A stretch of 64,000 nucleotides of DNA from JAZIHH01 sp036678685. GTDB lineage: Bacteria; Bacillota; UBA4882; UBA10575. The translations under genes were made by a program, and so were the position numbers. The notes under the pieces are model-generated. The model was not told the DNA's origin. It worked only from the letters and a program-made list of their open reading frames with translations, and ran no database searches. The DNA lies in NCBI GenBank assembly GCA_036678685.1, contig JAZIHH010000020.1:744001-808000 (forward strand), read 5' to 3'. Of this stretch, positions 8,872 through 18,343 are shown in pieces; positions within the stretch are counted from its first letter, which is position 1, and the number at the start of each line of letters is the position of its first letter.

Positions 8872-10350
8872 GTGAAGAAAACCAAAATCGTTTGTACTTT
8901 GGGTCCCGCCTCATCCTCCCCGGAGACCTTAAGACAAATGGCCCGCGCCGGGATGGATGTGGTCCGGCTTAACTTCTCCCACGGCACCCATGAGGAACAC
9001 CGGGAACGCATCCGGCTTGTCCGGCAGATAAGCCGGGAGATCGGGAAGGAGATCGGTATTTTGGTGGATCTCCAGGGACCGAAGATTCGTACCGGCCGCC
9101 TGGAGAAACCCCTGTTGTTGGAGGAAGGAAACCGGTTGTACCTGGTCCCGGCCGGGACGTCTTTCTTGCCGGCGGAGGAGGATCTGCCTGCGGTCACCGT
9201 AGATTACCCCTATATCGCCTCTGACTTGAAAGAGGGAAATACCGTTTTTATGCGGGATGGTCTAATACAGTTACGGGTGGAAAAAGTCCTCCGGGAAGCG
9301 GTTTGTTGTCGGGTGCTTAAAGGCGGCGAGCTAAACTCCCGGCAGGGTGTGACCCTTCCGGGAGTTTCTCTCAATCTGCCGGCGGTGACCGAGAAGGATC
9401 TGGCGGATCTTGAATTTGCCCTTAAAGAAGAGGTAGATTTTATTGCCCTCTCTTTCGTACGCCGCGCCGGACATGTTGATGAGGTCCGCCGGATTATCGT
9501 CCAAGCGGGGAGTGAAGCCCGGATTATTGCCAAAATCGAGAATGAAGAGGGGTTTAAAAGAAGAGGGGAAATTCTGGCGGCGGCGGACGGATTAATGGTA
9601 GCCCGCGGCGACCTGGGCATTGAAGTTCCCCCGGAAGAAGTGCCGCTTATGCAAAAAACCTTAATCAAGCTGGCTAACCGCCTGGGGAAACCGGTGATTA
9701 CCGCCACGGAGATGCTGGAATCCATGGTCAGAAATCCCCGCCCCACCAGGGCGGAGGTTACCGATGTTGCCTATGCCATTATCAGCGGGACGGATGCGGT
9801 GATGCTCTCCGCGGAAACGGCGACTGGCCGTTATCCGGTGCAGGCGGTAAAGATGATGACCAGGATTGCCAGTAAAATTGAACCCTCCCTCGATTATGAA
9901 GAACAGTTGCGCCTGGCGTCGGACCGGCGGAAGAAACCGTTCGGCGTGGCCGATGCCATCAGCCATGCTACCTGCCAGATTGCTTTTGATTTGGGGGCAC
10001 GGGCGATCATTACTTGTACCCAGTCGGGCAGCACCGCCCGGATGGTAGCCAAATACCGGCCCCAGGCTCCTGTTTTGGCACCCACCCCCAGCATCCATGT
10101 GGCCAGGGCGCTCACCCTGTCCTGGGGGGTTATCCCCATGCAGGTACCTATGACCACTACCACCGACGCCACCTTGGACGCAGGTATTCAAGCCGCCGTC
10201 AACAGCGGGCTGGTAAAAAGGGGCGATTTGGTCGTCATTACCGGCGGGTTAAGAACGGGAATTCCCGGGACCACCAATCTCCTGCAAGTTCATGAGATTA
10301 ACGGGGAAACCGGGGGAAAGCCGGGCGAAAAAGAGTCATGGGAAAAATAA
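8872..10350 (+). CDS. pyk: Pyruvate kinase
   Basis: The final glycolytic step, phosphoenolpyruvate plus ADP to pyruvate plus ATP. Seen are the N-terminal K-I-V-C-T-L-G-P-A-S, the barrel motif I-A-K-I-E-N-E-E-G (catalytic Lys near residue 222) and T-A-T-E-M-L-E-S-M. The C-terminal allosteric domain ends in a V-I-T-G-G segment. At 492 residues it lacks the extra PEP-utilizing domain that some Bacillus enzymes carry. A GTG start at 8872 follows an AGG-containing site. The 3' end overlaps the next gene by 13 nt, so the radical SAM gene downstream is probably in the same transcript. Confidence 0.96.
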   Translation: MKKTKIVCTLGPASSSPETLRQMARAGMDVVRLNFSHGTHEEHRERIRLVRQISREIGKEIGILVDLQGPKIRTGRLEKPLLLEEGNRLYLVPAGTSFLPAEEDLPAVTVDYPYIASDLKEGNTVFMRDGLIQLRVEKVLREAVCCRVLKGGELNSRQGVTLPGVSLNLPAVTEKDLADLEFALKEEVDFIALSFVRRAGHVDEVRRIIVQAGSEARIIAKIENEEGFKRRGEILAAADGLMVARGDLGIEVPPEEVPLMQKTLIKLANRLGKPVITATEMLESMVRNPRPTRAEVTDVAYAIISGTDAVMLSAETATGRYPVQAVKMMTRIASKIEPSLDYEEQLRLASDRRKKPFGVADAISHATCQIAFDLGARAIITCTQSGSTARMVAKYRPQAPVLAPTPSIHVARALTLSWGVIPMQVPMTTTTDATLDAGIQAAVNSGLVKRGDLVVITGGLRTGIPGTTNLLQVHEINGETGGKPGEKESWEK

Positions 10351-11897
10351 AACCGGTTTTTATCGGCCTTTATGACTATAGCCATCTGGGGCTCAGATAT
10401 TTATCCTCCCGGCTGAAGGCGGCCGGTTACGAACCGGAGCTTTTATTTTTATCCGGATTTACCGGTCACCGGACCAGAGAACCGGAAGCCGGGGAATACC
10501 GCCTGCTATTGGCGAAGGTCCAGGCGATGAAACCCGATCTGATCGGGCTGAGCGTGATGTGTTCTTTATACCTGCCGGTCGCCATTGCCTTGACCCGTAT
10601 GTTACAAGAAAAAACCGGGAAAAAAGTGGTGTGGGGAGGGGTGCATCCGACCCTTTTTCCGGAAGAAAGTCTGGCCTATGCCGATTTTGTCTTTCGCGGC
10701 GAAAGCGAAGAGGCGGTTTTGGAATTTTGCGAGCGGCTTTCCCAAGGCAAGAATTTTCAGAACCTTCAAAATCTTTGTTTTTTGCAGGACGGCCGGCCCG
10801 TTCTCAACCCCCTTCGCCCGTTGCGGCAGGATCTGGATAGTTTGCCCTTTCCTGATGTTGGACCGGGCAACAAGTATTACATCGCCCGTAACCGCCTGGT
10901 GGAGGGGGACCCCCTGTCCCGGAGTTACACCTATGAATTGTTGGGTTCCCGGGGATGCCCCTACTGCTGTTCTTTTTGTTGCAATGCCGCGTTGCGCGAT
11001 CTGTACCGGGGGAAAGGGAAGTATTTGCGCTTGCGCAGTGTGGAAAATATTTTGGCGGAGATCGCCCACGTGCGCGAAAAAATGCCCCGCCTTCGCCTTC
11101 TCCGGTTCTGGGATGAAATATTTCCGGTGCGGAGGGAATGGGTGGAGGAGTTCACCATCCGGTACCCGCGGGAGATAGGGTTGCCTTTTGAGATCTGGGG
11201 CCATCCCCAACATTTGCAGGAGACAAATATAAAGAAGTTGGTCGCCGCCGGGTTGCAAAAGATTGTGGTGGGTATTCAAAGCGGGTCCCCGTACGTCCGG
11301 AAAGAGATCTATAACCGCCACGAGACGCAGGAACGGATCCTTGAAGGCAGCAGAATTTTGGCGGATGCCGGCGTGCCGGTGGTGGTCTATAATTTTATTT
11401 TCAATCATCCCTGGGAGACAGCGGAAGATTTACAGGAAACCCTGGCGTTATGCCGTAGCCTGAAAAAACCGTTCCGCCTGCAGTTACACGGCTTGAGCCT
11501 TTTACCGGGAACGGCGATCCGGCGGATGACCGTGGGAAAAGGGGCGCGTACCCGTGAGGAGATTGACCGGGAATTCCGGCGCCCTTTGACCGAACAATAC
11601 CAGGATATTCACTGGTGGCGCCGGGGAAGAGGAGTGGGCGGGGAAACCTGGAAAAGCTACTGGTATTGCCTGATTTATTTCACCCAGTTCCGGTTGGGCA
11701 CGGTTATTATCGACTGGGCGCTAAAGTATAAGAACAATCCGGAGAAAATAATTAAACCCCTGCTTATCCTGCAAAAGTTGTTTAATCATTATCTCTTTTG
11801 GCAGTTGGGAACCGGTAAACTAAAGATCCTGGCGGGCGGCAAAAAAAGAAGAAGGGCACGCCACGGGGGAGCGGGGAAATTTATTCCGGTTCGATAA
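10338..11897 (+). CDS. B12-binding radical SAM protein
   Basis: A 519-residue protein with an N-terminal cobalamin-binding-like Rossmann domain (about 1-150; V-V-W-G-G-V-H-P-T-L-F-P is typical). A radical SAM barrel follows, whose iron-sulfur motif is C-x3-C-x2-C (G-C-P-Y-C-C-S-F-C, about residues 210-218). The segment V-V-G-I-Q-S-G-S fits the SAM-binding strand. The C-terminal 100 residues are hydrophobic and basic. Such proteins make methyl transfers or rearrangements on lipids, antibiotics or cofactors; the substrate here is not recognisable. It starts within the end of pyk, which says little about its job. Confidence 0.82.
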   Translation: MGKIKPVFIGLYDYSHLGLRYLSSRLKAAGYEPELLFLSGFTGHRTREPEAGEYRLLLAKVQAMKPDLIGLSVMCSLYLPVAIALTRMLQEKTGKKVVWGGVHPTLFPEESLAYADFVFRGESEEAVLEFCERLSQGKNFQNLQNLCFLQDGRPVLNPLRPLRQDLDSLPFPDVGPGNKYYIARNRLVEGDPLSRSYTYELLGSRGCPYCCSFCCNAALRDLYRGKGKYLRLRSVENILAEIAHVREKMPRLRLLRFWDEIFPVRREWVEEFTIRYPREIGLPFEIWGHPQHLQETNIKKLVAAGLQKIVVGIQSGSPYVRKEIYNRHETQERILEGSRILADAGVPVVVYNFIFNHPWETAEDLQETLALCRSLKKPFRLQLHGLSLLPGTAIRRMTVGKGARTREEIDREFRRPLTEQYQDIHWWRRGRGVGGETWKSYWYCLIYFTQFRLGTVIIDWALKYKNNPEKIIKPLLILQKLFNHYLFWQLGTGKLKILAGGKKRRRARHGGAGKFIPVR

Positions 11898-11926
11898 AAA
11901 AGCCTGAGGATATTTTTTTTTGCCGT

Positions 11927-13207
11927 CTATTTCATTACCTCCCAAATGCCCGGATCTTCGTACCCAAGGCGCCAGACCGCCGCCCCGCGCAGGTTGTACT
12001 TGTCGACCAGGCGCATTTTCGCCGCTGTGCTCCGCTGGTTTTCATACCAGACCTCATACCGGACCCCGGAATCGGTATAGGTGAAAAAAGGCGTCTGGTG
12101 ACGGTCGTGCCATTGCGGGGCGACCCGGTGACGTTTGATTAAATTTTCAATCGCCGCGTAGTTCAACGCCCTTCCCGAACGATCGTTCCACGCATAGCCG
12201 TAAGCCGGTACTCCCATCAGGAGTTGGCCGGGGGAAAAATGCTCCAGGCAATACCTGATCACCCGTTCCACCCATTCTTGCGAAGCCACGGGCCCCGGAG
12301 GACCATTGGCCTGATGTTGATCGTAAGTCATGATTACCGCCCAATCCAGGTGGGGAGCAAGGGCGTGGTAATCGAAAGCCCCCGACCAGGAGGAAGAGGT
12401 GTTTTCCGTTGTTTTGGCCGGCAGGGCGGCGGTTACCAGATAGTTGTGGGGACGCAGGGCGGTCGCCAGTTCCCGGAAAAAGGCCGTAAGGTAGGAACGG
12501 TCCTGGGCCGGCACGTTTTCAAAATCAATGTTTACTCCGGTATAATTGTATTTTTGGAGCAGGTTAAGAATATTGTTGACCGTATTTTTACGGGCGGTTT
12601 TACTCCGCAACATGCTGCTGATTAAGGAGCGGTTGAAATTGGCCCCCTGGATATTGGTGATGACCGCCAAAGTTTTTACCCCGTTGTTCCGGGCGATCTT
12701 TAACAATTCGGTGTTGGTTTGGCCGTGAAGATTGCCGTCCCGGTCGATCCGGTAAGAAAAAGGGGCGACGGTGGTGATCGTCCCGATGTTTCCCGTAAAC
12801 GACTGCAGGGCGCGGGGATCGCCGCGGTAACTCTCGGCGTAATAACCCATTATTTCCCGGCCTGTTCCGGGAGAAAGTTGATGTTGGGTTTTAAGCGCCC
12901 ACTTCACCACCCACCCGGTGCGGCCGTTTTCCTCTGTCACCAGGCACCACTGGTCCTGTTCTTGCCGGATAAGGAGAGAATGGCCTGCGGACAAAGTGGC
13001 AATGATTGGTGCGTCCAGTGAAGGTTCCGCCCGCAAATTGACGCTGTCCGCAACTACCACGGCCCTTCCGGACAACGTTTGCTGGGGCGGCGCCGGCGGA
13101 GGCGGGGAAGCCTCCGGCCGGACGGTTTCCCCGCCGCCCACCCCAAAGACGGAAGTGGAGATATAAACGATAAAAGCTAGGATGGTGGTGATCAAACCCT
13201 GGTCCAT
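11927..13207 (-). CDS. SH3b and GH18 domain protein, spore-cortex/chitinase-like
   Basis: A 426-residue secreted protein. A hydrophobic N-terminal signal or anchor (about 1-25) is followed by a proline-rich linker and an SH3b domain (about 45-110, with D-S-V-N-L-R-A-E-P-S and G-W-V-V-K-W). The rest is a glycoside hydrolase 18 barrel. The catalytic strand reads G-V-N-I-D-F-E-N-V near residue 227, so the catalytic Glu is kept. The same domain pairing occurs in YaaH/SleL-type spore cortex-lytic enzymes and in other cell-wall hydrolases. The ATG at 13207 follows GGGGAG on the minus strand; a longer in-frame reading has no ribosome site. Spore-cortex or wall turnover is an inference. Confidence 0.85.
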   Translation of the reverse strand: MDQGLITTILAFIVYISTSVFGVGGGETVRPEASPPPPAPPQQTLSGRAVVVADSVNLRAEPSLDAPIIATLSAGHSLLIRQEQDQWCLVTEENGRTGWVVKWALKTQHQLSPGTGREIMGYYAESYRGDPRALQSFTGNIGTITTVAPFSYRIDRDGNLHGQTNTELLKIARNNGVKTLAVITNIQGANFNRSLISSMLRSKTARKNTVNNILNLLQKYNYTGVNIDFENVPAQDRSYLTAFFRELATALRPHNYLVTAALPAKTTENTSSSWSGAFDYHALAPHLDWAVIMTYDQHQANGPPGPVASQEWVERVIRYCLEHFSPGQLLMGVPAYGYAWNDRSGRALNYAAIENLIKRHRVAPQWHDRHQTPFFTYTDSGVRYEVWYENQRSTAAKMRLVDKYNLRGAAVWRLGYEDPGIWEVMK

Positions 13208-13420
13208 TATTGTTGCTCCCCGTTTGCAGATAAAGTTATGTTGTTCTGTTAATTCCACAGAGATCATCTTAAACCTTTATGTATATATCACCAGCTTAGA
13301 ACAGTTTTACCTGGCAATCGCCACCGGTTGCCGGGAAAGAAGAGGAATTTCCTTGCGGATCGAGAATTAACTTTATTTCAAGATAATAATCGGGTAAAAT
13401 CATAATGAGGTGTGACAGAA

Positions 13421-14674
13421 ATGTATAACCGGCGTAATCTCCCCAATGGTCTGCGTGTTGTTTGCGAGACGATGCCCCATGTACGTTCCGTGTCGATCGG
13501 TTTTTGGACGCTTTGCGGCTCCCGGAACGAGAGTCCCCGGGAACAGGGAGTTTCCCACCTTCTTGAGCATATGGTCTTCAAGGGGACCCATAACCGTTCG
13601 GCCCGGGAAATTGCGCGGATCATCGATTCCATCGGCGGCTACATGAACGCCTATACGACGAAAGAGTATACCTGTTACTATATAAAAGTCCTGGACCGGC
13701 ATTTTCGCCTGGCCATGGAACTCCTTGCCGATCTGGTGCTCAACGCGCTTCTGGCGCCGGAAGACTTGGAAAAAGAGAAAAATGTTATCCTGGAAGAGAT
13801 CAAATCCTACGAAGATTCCCCGGATGAACTGGTTTATGATCTTTTGACCGCGACCGTGTTGAAAGGCCATCCCTTGGGACATTCGATTTTGGGGACACCG
13901 GAAACCATCCGCCGGCTGTCCGCGGAGGACTTAATCGCCTACAAACGGCGTTTCTATACTCCGGACAACTCCTGCCTGGCGGTGGCCGGTAATATCGGTT
14001 TTGATGAAGTCATCAAAGCGGCGGAAGATTACTGGGGGGAGTTTTCCGGGAAGGCCGCGGACGAAGAGTATATTCCCTGGAAGACAAAGGGAAGCAAATT
14101 TTTCAAAAGAAAAGAAACCGAGCAGGTCCACTTGTGTGTAGGGACTCCCGGGTTCTCCCGCCAACACGAAGATCGCTATGTTATTATTGTGCTTAACAAT
14201 GCCCTGGGGGGCAGCGCTTCTTCCCGGCTGTTCCAGGAACTGAGGGAAGAAAGAGGGCTGGTTTATTCCACCGGTTCCCATTACGCCGCTTTTAAAGATA
14301 CCGGTCTTTTTTCTGTTTATGCCGGTACCAGCATGCGCTATTTACCCGAGATACTGCAGGTCATTCAAAGGGAGATGAAGGACTTGCGGAGCAACCCCCT
14401 TTCCGAAGAGGAGTTGCAGCGGGTTAAGGAACAAATCAAAGGGAATTTCTGGCTTAGCCTGGAGAATTCCACGAACCGGATGAGCCGGCTGGCGAAGGGG
14501 GAGTTGTTTTATAATAAAATCATCCCGCCCGAAGAGGTAGCGGCCCGGGTGGATAAGGTGACCGGTGAAGATATCCTGAGGGTGGCGCAGACTTTGTTTA
14601 AAGAAGACAATCTAACATTGACAGCCATCGGCCCGTTTACGGAGGATTTCGAACTAAAAGGGTGGGAAATATGA
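13421..14674 (+). CDS. M16 family zinc peptidase (YmxG-like)
   Basis: A processing-peptidase homologue with the inverted zinc motif H-L-L-E-H (about residues 45-49, followed by M-V-F-K-G-T) and the distal Glu in the E-I-K-S-Y-E region. It is about 417 residues, the usual single-chain size in Bacillota. There this gene commonly lies near dut, as here, where the stop overlaps the dut start (ATGA). The ATG at 13421 has GAGG 10 nt upstream. The natural substrate of these bacterial M16 enzymes is not well defined. Confidence 0.92.
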   Translation: MYNRRNLPNGLRVVCETMPHVRSVSIGFWTLCGSRNESPREQGVSHLLEHMVFKGTHNRSAREIARIIDSIGGYMNAYTTKEYTCYYIKVLDRHFRLAMELLADLVLNALLAPEDLEKEKNVILEEIKSYEDSPDELVYDLLTATVLKGHPLGHSILGTPETIRRLSAEDLIAYKRRFYTPDNSCLAVAGNIGFDEVIKAAEDYWGEFSGKAADEEYIPWKTKGSKFFKRKETEQVHLCVGTPGFSRQHEDRYVIIVLNNALGGSASSRLFQELREERGLVYSTGSHYAAFKDTGLFSVYAGTSMRYLPEILQVIQREMKDLRSNPLSEEELQRVKEQIKGNFWLSLENSTNRMSRLAKGELFYNKIIPPEEVAARVDKVTGEDILRVAQTLFKEDNLTLTAIGPFTEDFELKGWEI

Positions 14675-15138
14675 GAAAAATCAAGGTTCCGGTTGTAAAA
14701 TTGCCCCATGCGGCAGATTTGCCGTTACCCAAATACATGACGGCCGGGGCGGCGGGGATGGATCTTTTGGCGGCGGTGGAAAAAGATGTTGTGATCCGGT
14801 CCGGAGATTTTCAGCCGGTACCGACCGGCCTGAAAATTGCTTTGCCGGAAGGATATGAAGCACAGATCAGACCGCGAAGCGGGATTGCCGCGCGTTTCGG
14901 CGTCACGGTGCTTAACGCGCCGGGGACGGTGGACAGTGATTACCGCGGGGAGATTAAGGTTCTTCTGATTAATCACGGCCCCGGGTCATTCACCGTCAAA
15001 CGGGGCGACCGGATTGCCCAACTGGTGATTGCCGGAACGGTCCGGGCCGACTGGGAACCCGTGGAAAGCCTGGAGGAGACCGCCCGGGGGCAGGGTGGCT
15101 TCGGCCATACCGGTATTTCCGGAGATCATAGCGGGTAA
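14671..15138 (+). CDS. dut: dUTP diphosphatase
   Basis: Hydrolyses dUTP to dUMP and pyrophosphate, keeping uracil out of DNA and feeding thymidylate synthesis. The five trimeric dUTPase motifs are visible: A-A-G-M-D-L, P-R-S-G-I-A, G-T-V-D-S-D-Y-R-G-E, R-G-D-R-I-A-Q-L and the C-terminal R-G-x-G-G-F-G-H-T-G. The length of 155 residues is normal. The ATG at 14671 overlaps the M16 peptidase stop, and a GTG three codons earlier is less likely. Confidence 0.96.
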   Translation: MRKIKVPVVKLPHAADLPLPKYMTAGAAGMDLLAAVEKDVVIRSGDFQPVPTGLKIALPEGYEAQIRPRSGIAARFGVTVLNAPGTVDSDYRGEIKVLLINHGPGSFTVKRGDRIAQLVIAGTVRADWEPVESLEETARGQGGFGHTGISGDHSG

Positions 15139-15183
15139 CATACTTCATTAATAAGCTCTACCGGAAGGGGAGGAGTACAAACA

Positions 15184-16506
15184 TTGAGCAAACCGGTGGT
15201 GGCGATCGTCGGCCGGCCGAATGTGGGAAAATCAACTTTGTTCAACCGGATTGCCGGGCGGCGGCTGGCCATCGTGGACAAGGTGGCGGGGGTGACCCGC
15301 GACCGTTTATATACGGAAGCGGAGTGGGAAAACCGGCGTTTTCTCCTGGTTGATACCGGGGGGCTCGATTTTAAAAAAGACTTTTTGCAACAAGAGATCA
15401 GCCAGCAGGCGGTCCTGGCCGTCAACGAGGCCGACGTGATCTTGTTTGTCGTCGACGGCAGGGCGGGCCTTCACCCCCTGGACCTCGATGTTGCCGGTAT
15501 CCTGCGGCGTACCGGTAAACCGGTGATTTTGGTTGTGAACAAGGTTGACATTTACCAGCCCGGGTTGGGAGCGGAATTTTTTGCCCTGGGGTTCGGGGAG
15601 CCGGTATTGGTCTCTGCGGAACACGCTTTGAACCTTGGTGAACTATTGGACAAAACCGTTGCCAGCCTGCCTGCCGCCGGGGAAGAGGAAGATCCCGGCG
15701 CCGTCAAGGTGGCGATTATCGGCCGGCCGAACGTGGGGAAATCTTCGGTCCTCAATGCGGTGCTGGGTGAAGAGCGGGTAATCGTCAGCCCGGTTCCGGG
15801 GACAACAAGGGACGCAGTTGATACTCCCTTCCAGTTCCAAGGAGAAAACTATATTCTGATTGATACCGCCGGGATACGCCGCAAGGCCCGCTCCGGGGAT
15901 GCGCTGGAGTACTACAGCATCCTCCGGGCTTTACGGGCCGTGGAAAGGAGCGATGTGACCCTGGTTGTTTTCGACGCCGGGGATTTTCTGACCGAACAGG
16001 ATAAAAAAGTGGCCGGGATTCCCCATGAAATGGGCCGGGCGACAGTGTTGCTTATTAATAAATGGGATTTGGTTGAGAACAAATTTCAAACCGCCCGGGA
16101 ATACGAGGAACGGCTTTATACGGAAATGGCTTTCTTGCGCTACGCCCCGTTTCTTTTTATCTCCGCCCGGACCGGACAGCGGGTCGGGAAAATTCTTCCG
16201 GAAGTCCGGAGGGTGGTTAAAGAGTATAACCGCCGGGTGCCAACCGGCCGGCTCAATCAGGTCCTCCGTGAAGCGGTGGACAATTACCATCCTCCTTCCC
16301 GTAAAGGGAAACAACTCAAAATTTACTATGCCACGCAGGTGAAAACCGCCCCGCCTACCATCCATTTATGGGTTAACAACCCGGAACTGGTGCATTTTTC
16401 CTACCGGCGGTTTCTGGAGAACACATTCAGGGAAAGGTTCGGTTTTACCGGGACACCCCTCCGGATTACATTCCGGAGGAGAGAAGCGGCGAAAGAAGAC
16501 CAATAA
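15184..16506 (+). CDS. der: Ribosome biogenesis GTPase Der (EngA)
   Basis: Essential double GTPase for 50S ribosome maturation. Two G domains are visible, each starting with G-R-P-N-V-G-K-S (about residues 9-16 and 180-187), with D-T-G-G and D-T-A-G switch II motifs and N-K-V-D / N-K-W-D specificity motifs. A C-terminal KH-like domain follows, rich in basic residues. TTG start at 15184 behind GGAGGAG. The order der-plsY-gpsA-spoIVA downstream is a conserved Bacillota neighbourhood. Confidence 0.97.
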   Translation: MSKPVVAIVGRPNVGKSTLFNRIAGRRLAIVDKVAGVTRDRLYTEAEWENRRFLLVDTGGLDFKKDFLQQEISQQAVLAVNEADVILFVVDGRAGLHPLDLDVAGILRRTGKPVILVVNKVDIYQPGLGAEFFALGFGEPVLVSAEHALNLGELLDKTVASLPAAGEEEDPGAVKVAIIGRPNVGKSSVLNAVLGEERVIVSPVPGTTRDAVDTPFQFQGENYILIDTAGIRRKARSGDALEYYSILRALRAVERSDVTLVVFDAGDFLTEQDKKVAGIPHEMGRATVLLINKWDLVENKFQTAREYEERLYTEMAFLRYAPFLFISARTGQRVGKILPEVRRVVKEYNRRVPTGRLNQVLREAVDNYHPPSRKGKQLKIYYATQVKTAPPTIHLWVNNPELVHFSYRRFLENTFRERFGFTGTPLRITFRRREAAKEDQ

Positions 16507-16556
16507 CCGGTTTTCACCGCGCTGGGGCAAGATTATCCGGAGAGGGGATTGGATGG

Positions 16557-17171
16557 ATGAAGACCTTTTTGGCCATAATAATCAGTTATCTTATCGGCGG
16601 GATCCTCACCGCCGGCATCGTCGCGTCGATAAAACGGGTGGATCTCACCAGAGAAGGGAGTGGAAACCCCGGCGCCACCAACGCCTTCCGGGTTTTTGGG
16701 CCGTTTTTCGGGGGGTTGGTTCTCCTTGGTGACGTGGTCAAAGGCGTGGTGGGCACGATGATGGGGCGATGGTTGGGCGGCGGAAGCGCCGCTGCTCTTG
16801 TCCTTTGCGGTTTGGCGGTGGTGGCCGGTCACAACTGGCCGTTGTATTACAAATTCCGGGGAGGAAAAGGGATGGCCACCTCCGTGGGGGCGATCATCGT
16901 CCTGGTCCCCAAAACCTTGTTGGTTCTTGCTCCCCTATGGGTTTTGGTCGTGACAATTTCCCGCTATGTGTCCCTGGGTTCCATCATGGCGGCCCTGGCC
17001 TTGCCGGTGGCCACCTATTTTTTCTATCCCCGGCAGGGGCTTCTGCTGATTTTTGCTGTGGTGGCCACAGTTTGGGGTATATTCCGGCACCGGGCCAATA
17101 TTCAACGGCTCCTGGCCGGTGAAGAGAATAGACTGGTCTTGCCGGGGAGAACCGGGAGGAAAGCGAAATGA
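16557..17171 (+). CDS. plsY: Glycerol-3-phosphate acyltransferase PlsY
   Basis: Membrane acyltransferase that moves the acyl group from acyl-phosphate to glycerol 3-phosphate, the first step of phospholipid synthesis. It has about five membrane spans in 204 residues and the family motifs G-S-G-N-P-G-A-T-N (residues 34-42), the H-N-W-P segment and F-R-G-G-K-G-M-A-T. It is in the canonical position between der and gpsA and overlaps gpsA by 4 nt, so the enzyme and the supplier of its glycerol 3-phosphate substrate are coupled. A second plsY-like gene lies at 53529. Confidence 0.95.
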   Translation: MKTFLAIIISYLIGGILTAGIVASIKRVDLTREGSGNPGATNAFRVFGPFFGGLVLLGDVVKGVVGTMMGRWLGGGSAAALVLCGLAVVAGHNWPLYYKFRGGKGMATSVGAIIVLVPKTLLVLAPLWVLVVTISRYVSLGSIMAALALPVATYFFYPRQGLLLIFAVVATVWGIFRHRANIQRLLAGEENRLVLPGRTGRKAK

Positions 17172-18175
17172 AAATAGGTGTTGTCGGCGCCGGAGGATGG
17201 GGCACCGCCCTGGCCAAGCTTTTAGTGGAAAACGGGCATGAAGTTATGATCTGGGCCTACGAAAAAGAAACTGCTGACGAAATAAACCGGACTCATTGTA
17301 ATTCCCGGTTCTTACCGGAAGTCGCCTTGCCTCCGGCTTTAAAAGCCAGTCTTGATCCGGCCGAGGTGGGGAAAGACAAGGAACTAATGGTCTTTGTCGT
17401 GCCTTCCCAATGGCTCCGGAGTGTGGCCCGCCAGTTTCAGCCTTTTCTTTCCCCCCGGACCCTGGTGGTTAACGCCGGCAAAGGGATCGAGGTGGAAACG
17501 CTGAAGTGTCTTTCCGAGGTTCTGGCGGAGGAGCTTGCGGTCCCGCGGGCCGGAATTGTCGTCCTTTCCGGGCCCAACCACTGTGAAGAAGTGGGGAAAA
17601 AGTTCCCCACGGCGACAGTGGTGGCGTCATCGGATTTGCAATCAGCCGAAAGAGCCCGGGATGTTTTTATCTCCCCTTATTTCCGGGTCTATACCAATCC
17701 GGACCGCTTGGGTGTGGAATTGGGCGGAGCGTTGAAAAATATCTATGCCCTGGCGGCCGGGATTTGCGAAGGGTTGGGTTATGAAGACAACACCCGTGCC
17801 GGACTGGTAACCAGAGGGCTGGCGGAAATGCGCCGCCTGGGTGTGGCGATGGGGGCGTTGCCCATGACTTTTTCCGGCCTTTCCGGACTCGGCGACCTTT
17901 TTGCCACCGCCGCCGGGCGGCACAGCAGAAATGCCTGGGCGGGGCGGGAAATCGGCCGGGGGAAAAAAGTCCGGGAGGTGCTGGCATCCACCTCGTTTGT
18001 GGTGGAAGGGGTGCCGACCACCAAAGCCGCTTACCGCCTGGGAAGGAAGCTTGGTGTGGAGCTTCCGATAATTAACAAGATGTACAAGGTGCTTTTTGAA
18101 GAATTTCCGCCGCGGAGAGCCGTTAGCGAGTTGATGATCAGGGAACCCAAAAACGAAATCGAGTTGTTGGATTAA
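17168..18175 (+). CDS. gpsA: Glycerol-3-phosphate dehydrogenase [NAD(P)+]
   Basis: Reduces dihydroxyacetone phosphate to sn-glycerol 3-phosphate for phospholipid synthesis. The N-terminal dinucleotide fold has G-A-G-G-W-G-T-A-L (residues 7-15). The catalytic Lys lies in G-A-L-K-N-I-Y-A-L-A-A-G near residue 190, and R-G-L-A-E-M-R-R-L-G binds the phosphate. The length of 335 residues is standard. It starts within the plsY stop codon. A rho-independent terminator at 18240-18268 ends this transcript. Confidence 0.96.
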   Translation: MKIGVVGAGGWGTALAKLLVENGHEVMIWAYEKETADEINRTHCNSRFLPEVALPPALKASLDPAEVGKDKELMVFVVPSQWLRSVARQFQPFLSPRTLVVNAGKGIEVETLKCLSEVLAEELAVPRAGIVVLSGPNHCEEVGKKFPTATVVASSDLQSAERARDVFISPYFRVYTNPDRLGVELGGALKNIYALAAGICEGLGYEDNTRAGLVTRGLAEMRRLGVAMGALPMTFSGLSGLGDLFATAAGRHSRNAWAGREIGRGKKVREVLASTSFVVEGVPTTKAAYRLGRKLGVELPIINKMYKVLFEEFPPRRAVSELMIREPKNEIELLD

Positions 18176-18239
18176 TTATCCGCCATTCTTTGCCGACCCC
18201 CCTTGTGGCAGCCGGGTTAAATTAAATGGGAGAGCCAAA

Positions 18240-18268
18240 ACCTGCCTGCTGGCGGCAGGTCTTTTCTG
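18240..18268 (+). terminator. Rho-independent terminator after gpsA
   Basis: A seven-base-pair stem, ACCTGCC (18240-18246) with GGCAGGT (18254-18260), is followed by CTTTTCTG. The short U-tract makes it moderate in strength. It lies 65 nt after the gpsA stop. Confidence 0.6.
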
Positions 18269-18343
18269 TAAAATTTCCAATAAAAAAGAAGAGGGAACCG
18301 GGAAGGAGGAGAGAAGTATACCGAAGAGAGGGTGGGGTGCGGT

